A stretch of DNA of 64,000 bases, taken from contig JAEHOE010000008.1 in NCBI GenBank assembly GCA_016858145.1, forward strand, positions 744,001 through 808,000, in the 5' to 3' direction. The stretch is from Edaphochlamys debaryana (lineage: Eukaryota > Chlorophyta > Chlorophyceae > Chlamydomonadales). Below the pieces are notes generated by a model. The model worked only from the letters and a program-made list of their open reading frames with translations. It was not told the origin of the DNA and did no database searches. Shown here in pieces: positions 42,983 through 53,624 of the stretch (positions within the stretch are counted from its first letter, which is position 1; each line of letters begins with the position of its first letter). Both the position numbers and the translations under genes were made by a program.

Positions 42983-45938
42983 TCAGCTGTCCCGCACGGG
43001 CAGCTTGAAGGAGAGCGTGACTGTGTCGTCGTACCCGTCCTCGTTGAGGGGGTTGCGGAACACGTGGAGGACGTGCACGTAGTTGCCGCCCTCGGCGATG
43101 CCTGCGGGAGGGACGGAGCGGCCGGTCTTTGTCAAGGACTGAGGGGTAGTGGAGCGGTGTCGGCGGGGACTGGGATGGGTTGCGCAGGAGCATGAGGCCG
43201 GGTCAGAACGGTCAGGGACTGATACAGGGGTGGCTGAGGTTTTGTGGCGCAGTGAGGCGCAGGGCTCCGCGCTTGGACCCGTTTTGTCCAGGGCCCAAGC
43301 AGCCCGTGATGGTGACGCCTGGGAGGCGAGCGGCCGATGCCTCACCTACGAGCACCTGGGCTGGCTCCACGAGTAGCGTCGAGTGGAGCACGCGGGAGAG
43401 CTGCTTGAGCTGCACGTACTGTGGGGGTGGGGGTGGGGGCGTCGGGAGCATGAGCGCTGACGGCGCGCCGCATATGTAAAGGGATAACAGGCGGGGTTCA
43501 GTCCGTGGAACTCGCCTAACCCCGCACGTGCAGTCAAGTCACCGCTAGGCATTTCACCGCAGTGTACTCTTTGGTGCCTCATTGAGCCACTCAATTCAGT
43601 CCAGACCCCCGTCCCGCGCACATACGCACCACACTGGCCGCCGCACCCGTCTCCAGCGCGCTCTGCAGCTGCTCCCCCACTGGCTTGGACCTGCACGGAA
43701 GCAGGCGGCACAAGGCAGCGGGGTGGCTCGAGCAGCATGGCGGGAGTAGAAGCCCCACACTCGGGCAACGCGGATGAAAGCCTGCAACCCCCCAGAACCC
43801 GTTTGCGCCTATCCTCCGCCACGCCGCCCAAGGCCCCAGCGCCAATGCATCGTGCTCCGCCCCACGTTGACCTCTTCCCGCCATCGCCTTGCCGCCCCTA
43901 GAGCCCCTACCGGTCGATGAGCGTGGGGTCGTAGGCCGACTGCGGGTACACGGGCAGGTCCCGCAGCTGTGCGCCCAGCGCCAGGCTGGTGGTCTGCACC
44001 AGCAGGTGGGCGTCGCCGCCCTGACGTCCGGGGGAGAGGGGGCAACGCATCAACATGAGGCGGAGGTTAACGTCTGCGACGCAGGCCACAGTCCAGGTCC
44101 GAAAGATGCATGCGGCCCCACCGCAGCACACTTGCCCTTGCCCCGCCTCCTGCTGCTGCTGTAACCCCCTTCGCACGTCGTCCAGGCCAGGCCAACCGCC
44201 TCCGCACGCCGCCCCTAGGCCCACCCGCCCGATGGCCAGCATGGCTGTGTCGTCCACGGCCTTGAGTCGGTCCACAATGGCCTGCGCCTGCGCCAGCGCC
44301 GGCACCAGGTCGGCGTAGGCGGGGCAGTAGGAGCCCACGTCCTTGGCGGCGACCTGGGGGGTGCCATGTGGGTCAGTGCCATGTGGGTCGGGGCCGGTGC
44401 GATGTGGGTCGGGGCAGGCGATGTGGGTCGGGGGTGTGCAGGGCAAGGCGGGCGAGGGAAGGGGAAGGAGGGCAGGGAGTGAAGGTGGAAGGAGGCGTGT
44501 GGAGTACAGGGCTGGGGTGGCGCACGCGGGGCTGCGTGCAGGGCGGCTCGGTGCGGAGGGTCGTGGCTCACCAGCGCTTGGACGTCCGAAGCCGAGTAGG
44601 GGCGACCGATGGGCACATCCTGGGTGACCGTGGTGGAGGGGCCCTGCGGTGGGGAGAGACAAAGACAAAGGAGCGGTTACGGGCGGCATCGTCCCGTTCT
44701 GCATCACCTCGTCCGGTTGGGCTAGCATTCCAGCTGCCGGCGACACAGAATCATGCGGCCCACATGGGGATGACACGGTCCACACCACTGCTCGGTAGCA
44801 GTGGGTCAAGGCGGGCGGGCCGCACCGTGGCCGTGAAGCACAGGAAGGGACGGGCCGTGGACTCGCCCGCGGGGTTGGTGACGGTACGGTTCGTGAGTTT
44901 GACCTCAACCACGTCCGAATTTGTGGCGGCAGCGCCCTTGAGCACGCGCAGCAGGAGCTCCACCTGCACCTGCAGAGGGGAGCCAGGGGCAAGGAGTCGG
45001 CCCGGCAGGCTCTTGTAGAGTCGAGGAACGGCGCGACTGAAGCTGCCGTGAGAAGAGGTGCCGAGACTTAGGGCTGCCAAAGGGGTCGAACGGTTTGTCA
45101 CGACAGCGCGGAGCGTCCCCCACGCACCGGTTCCCCAAGTCCCCAGTTCCCTAAGTTCCACACACACAAACACAGATCCTAGGGTTGGCATTCACATACA
45201 GACCCTAGGGCCCCAGGCTTGCAAAGCCGGACCAATGTGTAACCTTTGCCTCGACCCTTGCCCCGATTCTGGCAAGCTCTAGTGCCCAACCTACACCAGC
45301 TACGTTCTCTGCAACGGATGGCTCTGCGTCCGAGCTTATTAGCGTCCAGGGGCTCCAGGGGCCCCAGCTGACCCCTGATACCCTGCAGCGATGCTTACTT
45401 GAAATGCAATGAGGTTGCAGTGCTTGCTCTGGCAGCGGTACGTGTCAGGACTGAAGAGAGTTGACTGGGAGCGGCAAGAGGAAGGGCGAGGCGGGGCAGC
45501 ATGAAAGGAGTAGCGGCGTCAGGGCCGCAACAGGGAAGAAGCTTGTGCGCTTGTGACAGCGTCTAGACAGTGTGCTAATCCGTTTCAGAGGACGATCATG
45601 AGGCTTCAATTGGCACCGAGGGGAGTGGAGGGACGGGGGGCAGACTCTGCTGGCACAGTGCGCTCAGCGCACCCCCACCGTGGCGAACCGGGCTGTGACG
45701 TGCACGCCGTCCGTGTCTAAGCTGGTCTGGATGATGTGTATCTCATCCTCTCCGAACAACAGCTGGCATGTCTTGCCAAACTTCTCGACAGTGGGCAAGA
45801 AGCCTGCGGATGGCGGGAGATTCAGCGTCGCGCGAGTGACCCGCGCCCGCAAAGGGCTGCTCGCCGGCCTGATCCCGGTAGCTTACTCTTCCACAGCTTT
45901 CGTGTGCCATCCTCCGTGAGCGTTCCTTTGAGCTTCAT
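42983..45938 (-). CDS. HUS1: HUS1, subunit of the 9-1-1 checkpoint clamp
   Basis: Ten exons (45938-45887, 45803-45679, 45464-45399, 44969-44826, 44643-44572, 44353-44225, 44020-43911, 43690-43630, 43418-43346, 43101-42983) encode 316 residues, close to plant HUS1. HUS1 joins RAD9 and RAD1 in a PCNA-like ring loaded at damaged or stalled DNA to activate the ATR pathway. Diagnostic features are the start MKLKGTLTEDGTRKLWKSFL, the helix FLPTVEKFGKTCQLLF, the strand VQVELLLRVLKGA, the middle TVTQDVPIGR, which matches the HDIPI motif of the family, and the C-terminal VLHVFRNPL and SFKLPV strands. It is divergent from the villin-headpiece gene. A minisatellite lies in intron 5. Assignment rests on the whole-length motif order, since pairwise identity in this family is low. 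Confidence 0.85.
44361..44432. repeat. ATGTGGGTCGGGGC-type minisatellite in HUS1 intron 5
   Basis: Four imperfect units of 15-20 bases containing ATGTGGGTC, immediately before the exon 6 acceptor side of the minus-strand gene. Confidence 0.8.
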
Positions 45939-46512
45939 CCAGCTCTCGGGTGTTGCGGTGGCTGGGAAGCAGAGGGGGCGTGTGGACCCAACCGATGTGG
46001 CGCTCAAGCAGTGTTGTCGAAGTAAGACTTGATGAGATTGCTGAATGCGTCGGGGTATGCTGTTGCGGGCCCACCGGCGGCATCGGCCACCTCCCTTGCC
46101 CCCTGCATCCGAGGTGCTTCCCACCGCTCCGCCCGTTCATAGCCGGCCCTGCCCCCGCATTACCACTACACCTGGAAGCATCAGGCATAAGCACTTCTTG
46201 TTAGAGTTGCCGGACCGCCCTGCTGTTTCGTGCTTCTCAGCCATCCAGCCTGTCCAGGCGTTCGTAGCGCCCGTCCGCTTAGACTTGATAGCTGAGGCCA
46301 AATCAGGTGCGTCTGAACGGTCTCGTGCCCTGTTGGCGTTGTCGCAGTCGAGGGACATGTGTGCCAGCGATCAGTCCGTTCGCGGCGTGCGTAGAGGGGC
46401 ATATGCGCGCCTTCCGCCCCGATGGCTGACCGAAGGCCACGTTATGAGCGTTGCAAAGGCCGACAAGAGTTGCCTCGCTCCATTTTCGCCTTGTTCTCGC
46501 AGCGAGCGTTCT
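45939..46512. promoter_or_regulatory. Shared upstream region of HUS1 and the villin-headpiece gene
   Basis: 574 bases between divergent start codons. An acceptor-like TTCTCGCAG at about 46493-46501 just before the second start suggests an intron in the 5' UTR of the villin-headpiece gene. Confidence 0.4.
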
Positions 46513-48400
46513 ATGACTCGCGAGGACGTCGCATCTGAGGCTGAGGCCGTTATCGCAAAGGTTTCAGACGCTATGGACGCGGACGGCGCAGCAGCCACCG
46601 TGGAGAAGCTAGGCGGACTTGGTGATGCTTCGGCGAAGGCCGTCGACGCCGAGCCCCTGCCCGCCGCCGAGAGCAATGGGAAAGCGGGGAGCGCGGAGGG
46701 CGAGCAGCAAGAGGCAGAGGTGACCGAGGACGCTGCGGGAGGCGAGCAGCCGTCAACCAACGGCGACACGGAGGACCAGGCGGAGGGCCAGGCGAGCGGG
46801 CGGGCGCTGGGCCGGGGCCGGGGCGCAGGCGGGCGGCGCTTACGCAGCCCGTAGGTACTGCAGCTCCGCTCTCAAGCGGCGCTTAGTGAGGCAATGTGGG
46901 GAGGTTGTCCTGACAAGGGCCTCACACAAGGGTCTCATACCCCCTCCCCCCGCCCCTCTCAGGTGGAGGAGGAGCCCGCTGCGAAGCAGGAGGAGGAGCC
47001 CTCATCCTCCGCTCCGCAACAAGAAGCCGAGGACGCCGGCCCCGCGCCGGCGCCAGAGCCCGCCAGCCCCACGGAGGTCGCAGAGGCTGAGGAGGCTGAG
47101 GCGGTTCCGGCTAAGGAGGCGGAGGCAAAAGAGGAGGCAAAAGAGGAGGAGCCCAAGTCCCCACCCAGGAAGGAGTCGGTCGCTCTCAAGGAGGGGATGT
47201 CACCCCTCAAGCCCCCTCAAGGGCAGGAACCCAAGGCGGAGGAGGCAGCAGCGGCCAACGCGGCGTCGACGGACTTCGACGCGGCGACTGTGACGCCCTC
47301 TGGAACGGTGCAGGTGAGCTAAGTGCCGCCGACCCATATCACGTTCATCATCTCCTAGCCCAGCCGTCAACGGCCTGCAACCTGTGGGGAGAAAGTGGAG
47401 TGGCGTTGATGGGATCTTAGGCCCTGGTCCCGAGACACACACCATGTGACTCACACTGCACAGCCCAACCATCGTCGTCAGTTACCCGGCCAAGCTAACC
47501 GTTCCGCCCCACTCCCGCAGGCCCTGACGCAGCGGCTCAGCTCCACGTCCGGCACCTCGCCCAACATCACGCCGCCCAAGCTGTCCTCCGTGGACAAGCT
47601 GCCCACGGGGCCGCTGAGCCCCGGCTCGGCCTCGGCGCCGCCGCGCCCCGCTAAGTCGCCCTCGCTCCGCAGCGCGGAGCCCTCGCCGCCGCCCTCCTCG
47701 CACGACACCAAGAACACCATCAACGTCTCGCAGGTGGGCTGACAAGGCATCACCGGGGCAAGGCAGGAGGCGCCTAGGGTTATCACCTTACGGTCCGCCC
47801 GGGCCCGGGCCTGCGAACCATCAGTGGATGCAGCCAAAGACAGCTTCCAACACCGAACAGTGTAGAGGTGCAGCTGGGTGGAGGTACTAGAGGCTGTTGC
47901 CGGCGCTGAGCTCCCTTGCTCCTGTCCCGCCTCCGCGCAGCTCATCAAGCTGGGCGCCTTCAAGATGGTGCCGCTCAAGGACTTCGTGCCGTACGAGGAG
48001 CTGCTGCGCCTGCGCCTCGAGGACGGTGCGTGCAGAGGCGATGGGCCGCGGGCGCAAGGGTGGCTGACAGGGGCTTGCGATGCGCTGTGCTGTCCTGTGC
48101 TGGGCTGGGCTCGGCTGGGCTGGGCTCGGCTGGGCTGGGCTGGGCTGGGCTGAGCGAGTTGGTGCGTGCCGGCATGCCTGGACTGGGCGGTGGGTGTAGC
48201 GCCTGGCCCAGCTCATCGACCAGACCGTCTCCTGACCTGTGACTGCCTGTGCGCCCCCTCCAGGCATCGACGCGACGCGCAAGGAGGATTACCTGGACGG
48301 GGAGGAGTTCAAAAAGGTCTTCAAGATCAGCCGGGAGGAGTTCAACAACCTGCCCGCTTGGCGCCGCGTGCAGGCCAAGAAGACCGCCAACCTGTTCTGA
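46513..48400 (+). CDS. Villin-headpiece domain protein with disordered N-terminus
   Basis: Five exons (46513-46791, 46963-47313, 47521-47733, 47941-48025, 48264-48400) give 354 residues. The last 40 residues are a villin headpiece: YLDGEEFKKVFKISREEF, then NNLPAWRRVQAKKTANLF, with the conserved hydrophobic core Phe residues, the NLP-W motif and the KKxxxLF end that bind F-actin. Just before it, VPLKDFVPYEELLRLRLEDG is the usual N-terminal half of the domain. Residues 1-220 are Glu/Ala/Pro-rich and disordered; 225-280 are Ser/Pro-rich with many SP/TP sites. No gelsolin repeats are present, so it is not a true villin. Intron 1 uses a GC donor (CAG|GCGAGC). An in-frame ATG at 46444 is an alternative start. 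Actin binding is inferred from the domain. Confidence 0.85.
48100..48152. repeat. GGGCT pentanucleotide microsatellite in an intron
   Basis: About ten copies of GGGCT with three TCGGCT variants, inside intron 4 of the villin-headpiece gene. Confidence 0.9.
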
Positions 48401-49797
48401 GCGGTCCAAGGCCGGGGGCCCATGCCGGGGTCAAAGGCAACGTGCAGCGGGGTCAGGGGTCAGCAGGCACTGGGCCGTGGTGGTTGGGAAATATGGCATG
48501 TAGACGACTCGTGGACCTTGGGCTGAAAGCACAGGCCGCCACTCGCCCGGGCATGATGGGTTGGGGGCTTGCTGGGCGGTAGCACCGGGCTTGGAGTATA
48601 TGCAAAGGCACCGCTGGCGCGAGGCAGTTCTGTTGGCTAAGGGGAAGCCAGGCTGATGTCACCGCGTGTGCTGTTGTGGGCGGTTGAGTCAGGTCGGCAA
48701 TGGGTACCGCCGCATGAGGCGGCATCGGGTGAGCGGCCCGTGTCTACTTGCATTGCGCAGTGAGGATGTACTGGAGTTAGGAGTGTAGACCCTCGTGAGA
48801 GTTCATTCGCCCTCCCGCACCGGCTCTGCGACAGCTGCAGGGAACTCAACAACGTGTGTGCCCAACAGCTCTCCACTGCCACGCAACCCAGCACCTTGGA
48901 ACGCGGCGCACACGTGCCTTACTCCTCCCGCCCCCCAGCTTCAGGCCGCCGCCACCACTCCTCGACATTCCCGCCCGCCCCCGCCACTGCAACAAAGGGC
49001 CGCAACTGGCCGTTATCCATGCCCCCCCCCGAGCGTCGAATAGTTTCATGCTTCCCGCCCCTCCCGTCGCGTGCAGCCGGCTCCAAGCAAAGGCCACCAA
49101 CGCCATGCTCACTTACCCGCGCCCTCACCCATGCCCTCGTCGTCGCACTTCGGCTATATGACCCCGGACCCGACCGTCCCACAGTGCTACCCAGACACCC
49201 CGCAAGTCCACATCCCGAGCACGCCTCGCAAAGAAGCTGGCACCGCTCAAATGGCTCACGGATTTCCTATGCGCGCGACCCTGTGAGAGCCGGCATCCTC
49301 GGCAGGTAAAGCGGTTGCGCTAGCGCGGCAGAGGTTGCTTGGTTGCTCGCTGGGCCAGGCCGGCCGGCCGCTGTGCACTCACGTGCACAAAAGCTACCAA
49401 AACGTGGCACCAGCGCCTCCCCCACGCACACCGCGCATGCGCACACGCCAACCCGCCAGCACAGCTTCACGGCTAACCTGCGCGCATCGCCGGCAACTGC
49501 ACACGTCCGAGCGGCTGTTCCAACAAGCGCTCCGTCCCGGACGTATGGCCGCTTAGAGGGGCACAGGTTGCGCACGACAGTTCGTTCCCTTCCACGCATG
49601 CAGACTAATTGCCCGCCGCCGCCGCCGCCGCCACCGCCCCGGCCGCGTGTCTACGGCTGGGTCACACCCCGAACGTCGTGCCGGCGCGCAGCGGCGGCAG
49701 CAGAGGCGGGACTTCAGCAACAGCAGACGCCGCCGCACTTAAGCAGGACGTGTCGAGACCGAGGCTTCAGCGCCGGCGGTGTCCCGCGGTAATTCAT
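48401..49797. other. Convergent intergenic region, no gene supported
   Basis: It contains the 3' flanks of the villin-headpiece gene and the phosphatase. No TGTAA was found for either within easy reach. Both strands have medium ORFs with no recognisable content. Confidence 0.45.
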
Positions 49798-52232
49798 TCA
49801 GTACTTGGCGTTGGAGCCCGCGTTCGCGCTCGCATTCATGGTCCCGTCCTTTGCCCTGCCTGCTGCCCCAGGCCCCGCCGCCCCGGCCGCCGCTGCGCCG
49901 GACCCTCCGTTTCGCGTCATGTGCTCCTGCAGCAACCGGTGCAGGGCAAGTCAGTTTTGCCGAGCTGACCCGAGCTAGCCTTTGTACCCAGGGCCCAGCA
50001 GCAGAGGAACACCAACCAGTCGGGCTTGCAGCGCAGCCCTGACCTAAGCCCTAGCCTTGTGAACAGTACCGTAAACCCCCCCGACCCCCCCCCCACACAC
50101 ACACCGCGTGCTCCTCAACACACACACACACACACCGGCCGCATGCCCACCTGCATCTCGCAGATGAGCGCCTCGTAACAGAAGAAGTACTGTTCGAGCG
50201 TCTGCACCATGCCCTTGCGCTGCCGCCGCAGGGAGTGCACGACTGCACGGATGGGGGCGGCAGGCGGCACACCGTCAAGGCCGGGAGAGCCATGCACAGG
50301 TGCTGAGCTGCAGGCGGGTGTACTCGGCCACGGCCATCCCCCTTCCTGCCCGTGGCTCGTTGGCACTTGCCCGTCCCGGTTGTGACCTTCCAACAGACGC
50401 GCTGCCGCCCAACGACTGACGCACCCTGACGCCGTGACTGGCTGTCCTGTCGGCAGGCCCAGCCCCGGCCATTTAGTCGGCTGCAGTTGGCCTCCCCATC
50501 CCCGCAGACCTCGCTATCTACCCGCCGACAGCCGCCTGAGCGCCCAGCCCTCGCTCACCGGCTGGTAGGTCCACCGCCGCTTTGACCTCCTCGGGTGTGG
50601 GCGGCGTGCTCTGCTCCGCCATGGCCCAGAGCCGCCGCAGGATCACGTCGATGGCCATCAGCGTGCCCGTTCTCCCGATCCCGGCGCTGCAGGCAACGGA
50701 TGGCGGATGGGACCATGGGAGGCCCCATGGACGCGCAGCGGAAGGTCAGCAACGGTGCGGCCCTTCACGCATGGGCCTCAGCCGCATTACTCGGTACCCG
50801 AAGCATAGAGCCCGAACCGTTGCCCTCAGCGCCTGCTGCCCGCCGCTTGCGTACAGCTGACTGGTGATCACGCTATTTGCGCACGGCGGTCCGCGCATGG
50901 GGAAGGCCCGTGGCTTTGTAAAGGAACGCCACGGTGCCGCTGCCCGGACCCCATCCACCTTGGCCCTCCCAATCCCCCAAACCCTCCCCAGCCGTGCACC
51001 CGCACCTGCAGTGCACGACTGTCCGCTGCTGGTTGCTGCGGCTCTGCCACAGGATCCGGACCAGGCGCCGAATGGGCTCCGTCGCCTCCGGAACCCCAAA
51101 GTCCGGCCACCGGTGGTAGTGGTAGTGCGTCACCTCGTGCACCTCCTGCGTCTGCAAGGGAGGTACAGCAGATCTCAGCTTCCTGAAACTTGCACTCTAC
51201 TCTGCCAACAGGAAAATGTCTGTTCTCAAGGCTGTGACACACTCATGACCCGGACCCCTGCGTTGTGACCCGTGAGGGGCATCTACCCCAGCCCTTCCCC
51301 TTTCGGCCGGCCTGGGCGGGCCGTGCCTCACCGTGTACAGCTTAAGCTGCAGAGTCCGCTTCGTGATGTCGGGGCTGACCTCCTCCACGTCCGTTGTGGT
51401 CACGCGGTAGCAGCCGAACTTGGCTGTTTCCCCTACGCGCCAGGAGGGTGAAGGGCGAGAGGAGGGTTGGTCCCCACAAGCACCCCCTACGTGCCTCATC
51501 CCAGGCATGCCGCCAGTCCCCAATGCGTCATGGCTCTGTGACAGTGCGGTCGCTGCGCCCGCGCTGATCCCTAGCCATGCACAGGTCGGCTTGCCCCAGC
51601 GCACCAGGCCGCTGGTTGAAGTAGTCCGCGCATTTGATGTGGTTGTTTTCCACGGTTCGCGTGAGCATAATGAGTATCGAGCAGTTGTTCTCAAAGACCA
51701 TTTTCCAGAAGTCGTCAACCGTGGAGGCCAGGGGCCCCTGGGCCGCTATGTAGCACCACCCCGGACACTCCTCCGGTGCGCTCTGCAGATGGAGGAACGG
51801 TTCAGCGAGGGCCCCGGCCCCAAACACGGGCACTGTCGCAAGCAAATGTGTGCGCACCTGCACCAGACTGGCGTTGATGTAGTCCTGGCCATCGTCGCCA
51901 GAGATTTTCACCCTGTTGTAGTCGAACGGCAGCACGTTCACGTAGCGGTTTTTGCTGGCGTTGTTTGTGTGCTCGGCAGCCTCCACCGTCTCCAGCACGT
52001 CGCACTCCAAGAGGCTGTTATACTCCTGGCTCAAGAGGGCCTGGTCGTTGGCTAGAAGCGCCTCCGTCTTCGCCTTGAGCAGGCTGTATGCCAGCTCGAA
52101 GACATTGTCCACCCGTGGCTGCGCTGGCTGCGCTTGGCCACCTACTCCGTCGCCCTCTGGCTTGTAAGCCTGCTCCTTGCTCGCGGCTGATGGCTTGGCG
52201 CAGCCCAGGAGGCTCAGCAGCCGCTTGAGCAT
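49798..52232 (-). CDS. Classical protein tyrosine phosphatase
   Basis: Seven exons (52232-51858, 51782-51605, 51432-51332, 51151-51006, 50686-50559, 50242-50151, 49926-49798) encode 382 residues. The signature loop is assembled across intron 4: VVHC|SAGIGRTG with nucleophile Cys266 and Arg272. Other family motifs: NRYVNVLPFDYNRVKI (phosphotyrosine loop, with N instead of the usual NRYxNI context), DYINASLV, YIAAQGPLASTVDDFWKMVF, the WPD loop HYHRWPDFGVPE with general acid Asp235, and a Q loop QRKGMVQTLEQYFF with its catalytic Gln. The domain spans about 45-340 and is full length. The N-terminus MLKRLLSLLGC is hydrophobic and basic with a Cys, a possible lipid or membrane tether. The last 42 residues are Gly/Ala-rich. 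Classical receptor-type-like PTPs are rare in plants, so it is a notable signalling gene. Confidence 0.9.
50117..50135. repeat. AC dinucleotide microsatellite in phosphatase intron 6
   Basis: Nine to ten AC units directly beside the exon 6 donor, with a second short ACACAC block near 50094. Confidence 0.85.
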
Positions 52233-53624
52233 GAGAGACTCCTGCTAAAGCGCTGTCTCAGCCTAGCTTCATGGCCGCGCGAGTCTATGCTACAGTCCGA
52301 AAGCCCATGTGGCAAAGGCGTAGGCTACAGCTTGCGAGCTCGCTCGTCGAGATGGAGCAGCGACCGCGCTTTGTCGGGCTTGAGCAAGTAGAAGGCCTGG
52401 GCAGGGCTCGATGATAAGGCACTCTTTGTATGTGAACGTATAGTGCAGGCGGAGCGTCGCTGAGAGCGGCCAATATGCAGCGGTCGTTGTCCGGACGCAC
52501 GTACCCTGCGGGTACGCCGGGCCCCCGGCGCATAACTTCACCCCGTCAACGCCTCCCATCGTCCTCGGCAACCTGAACACCGTCCCTCAAACCGTGTGGC
52601 TCCACGCAGCCATTGCACTACAGGGTTGTCTATGCAGGACCTGGCGTTGACATGCCTGCGCTTCCCTCAGTCCAGTGATCTTCGCGCAGCGCGCCTTGTT
52701 GTCCTACCTCCGACGTTCTTCTTCCTCCGACGCTGCCGCGTCCTGTGACGTGCCCAAATTCTGCAGCCCTGAGTTATTCATCTGCACTGTACCTCAGCAA
52801 GCGTGTGTTCCCCTTGCGATTCCCCTTGCGTAGGTGGACGGGGGGGGCGCGGGACGGGGCGGTCTGTGTCTCGGTGGGCTTCCATAGATCCATAATCGCA
52901 TCCTCACGCCTCGCCACCCATTCAGGATTCTCCAGCATGCCAACCTACAAGCCTGGTCACCCCTCGTCCTGCCTCCTGAGGCCCTTCTCCTTCCCATGGT
53001 GGCCCGCCTGATCAACGGCTTGCGCAGCTTAGCCCCCCTTCCCATGGTCCCAGGCCTCCTGCCTCCCAATCCGACACCCTATAATGAGCCAGTCATAGTA
53101 AGCGCCCACAGAAGCGTGCATTCGGCCAGCCGAAGGTTCGCCCTTGCGTACCCTCGACCGAGTCGACCGTCATCACTCTGGGGTCTGGGCCCTCAGGGCG
53201 GTGGGACCCCTCATCCCTCCGCCAAAGCGCACTACATCTATGCAACCCATTGCAATGCAATCCTTAACTTGCCGCCGCGCCTGCCATGCACAGATTGCAC
53301 ACGCGTGCCCCCGTCATGGGCGTAGTCAGGCGCACAGGTTGGGCTCTACTCTCCCTAACAAGCCCCACTTGTGACGCCTGCGATGAACCTTCGCATGTTA
53401 GCACTGGCACAGTGATCTGGCCTGCCCCCACGGACCCACGAATGGAGGGCGGCCTCCCCAATCCCCCCCACCCATTCCCCACACGCCCGTTCCCCAACAC
53501 AAAAGCAAACCTCACCCCACCTGCCACGCTACTGAAGCAACGCAGCTAAGGGCGATGTGGGGCCGCTTCAAGGCCAGCTGCTGGGCCCCTTGCCATCCCG
53601 GTCGCGAACGTCCCCTCCCCTGCC
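52233..53624. other. Intergenic region, no gene supported
   Basis: It holds the phosphatase upstream region and the 3' flank of the SET gene. Base composition is less GC-rich than average. ORFs present carry no recognisable features. Confidence 0.45.

Noticed and set aside
48856..49792. Overlapping plus-strand ORFs of 100-150 codons
   Set aside because: Composition is low-complexity, no motif, and the phosphatase last exon explains the conserved signal nearby on the other strand.
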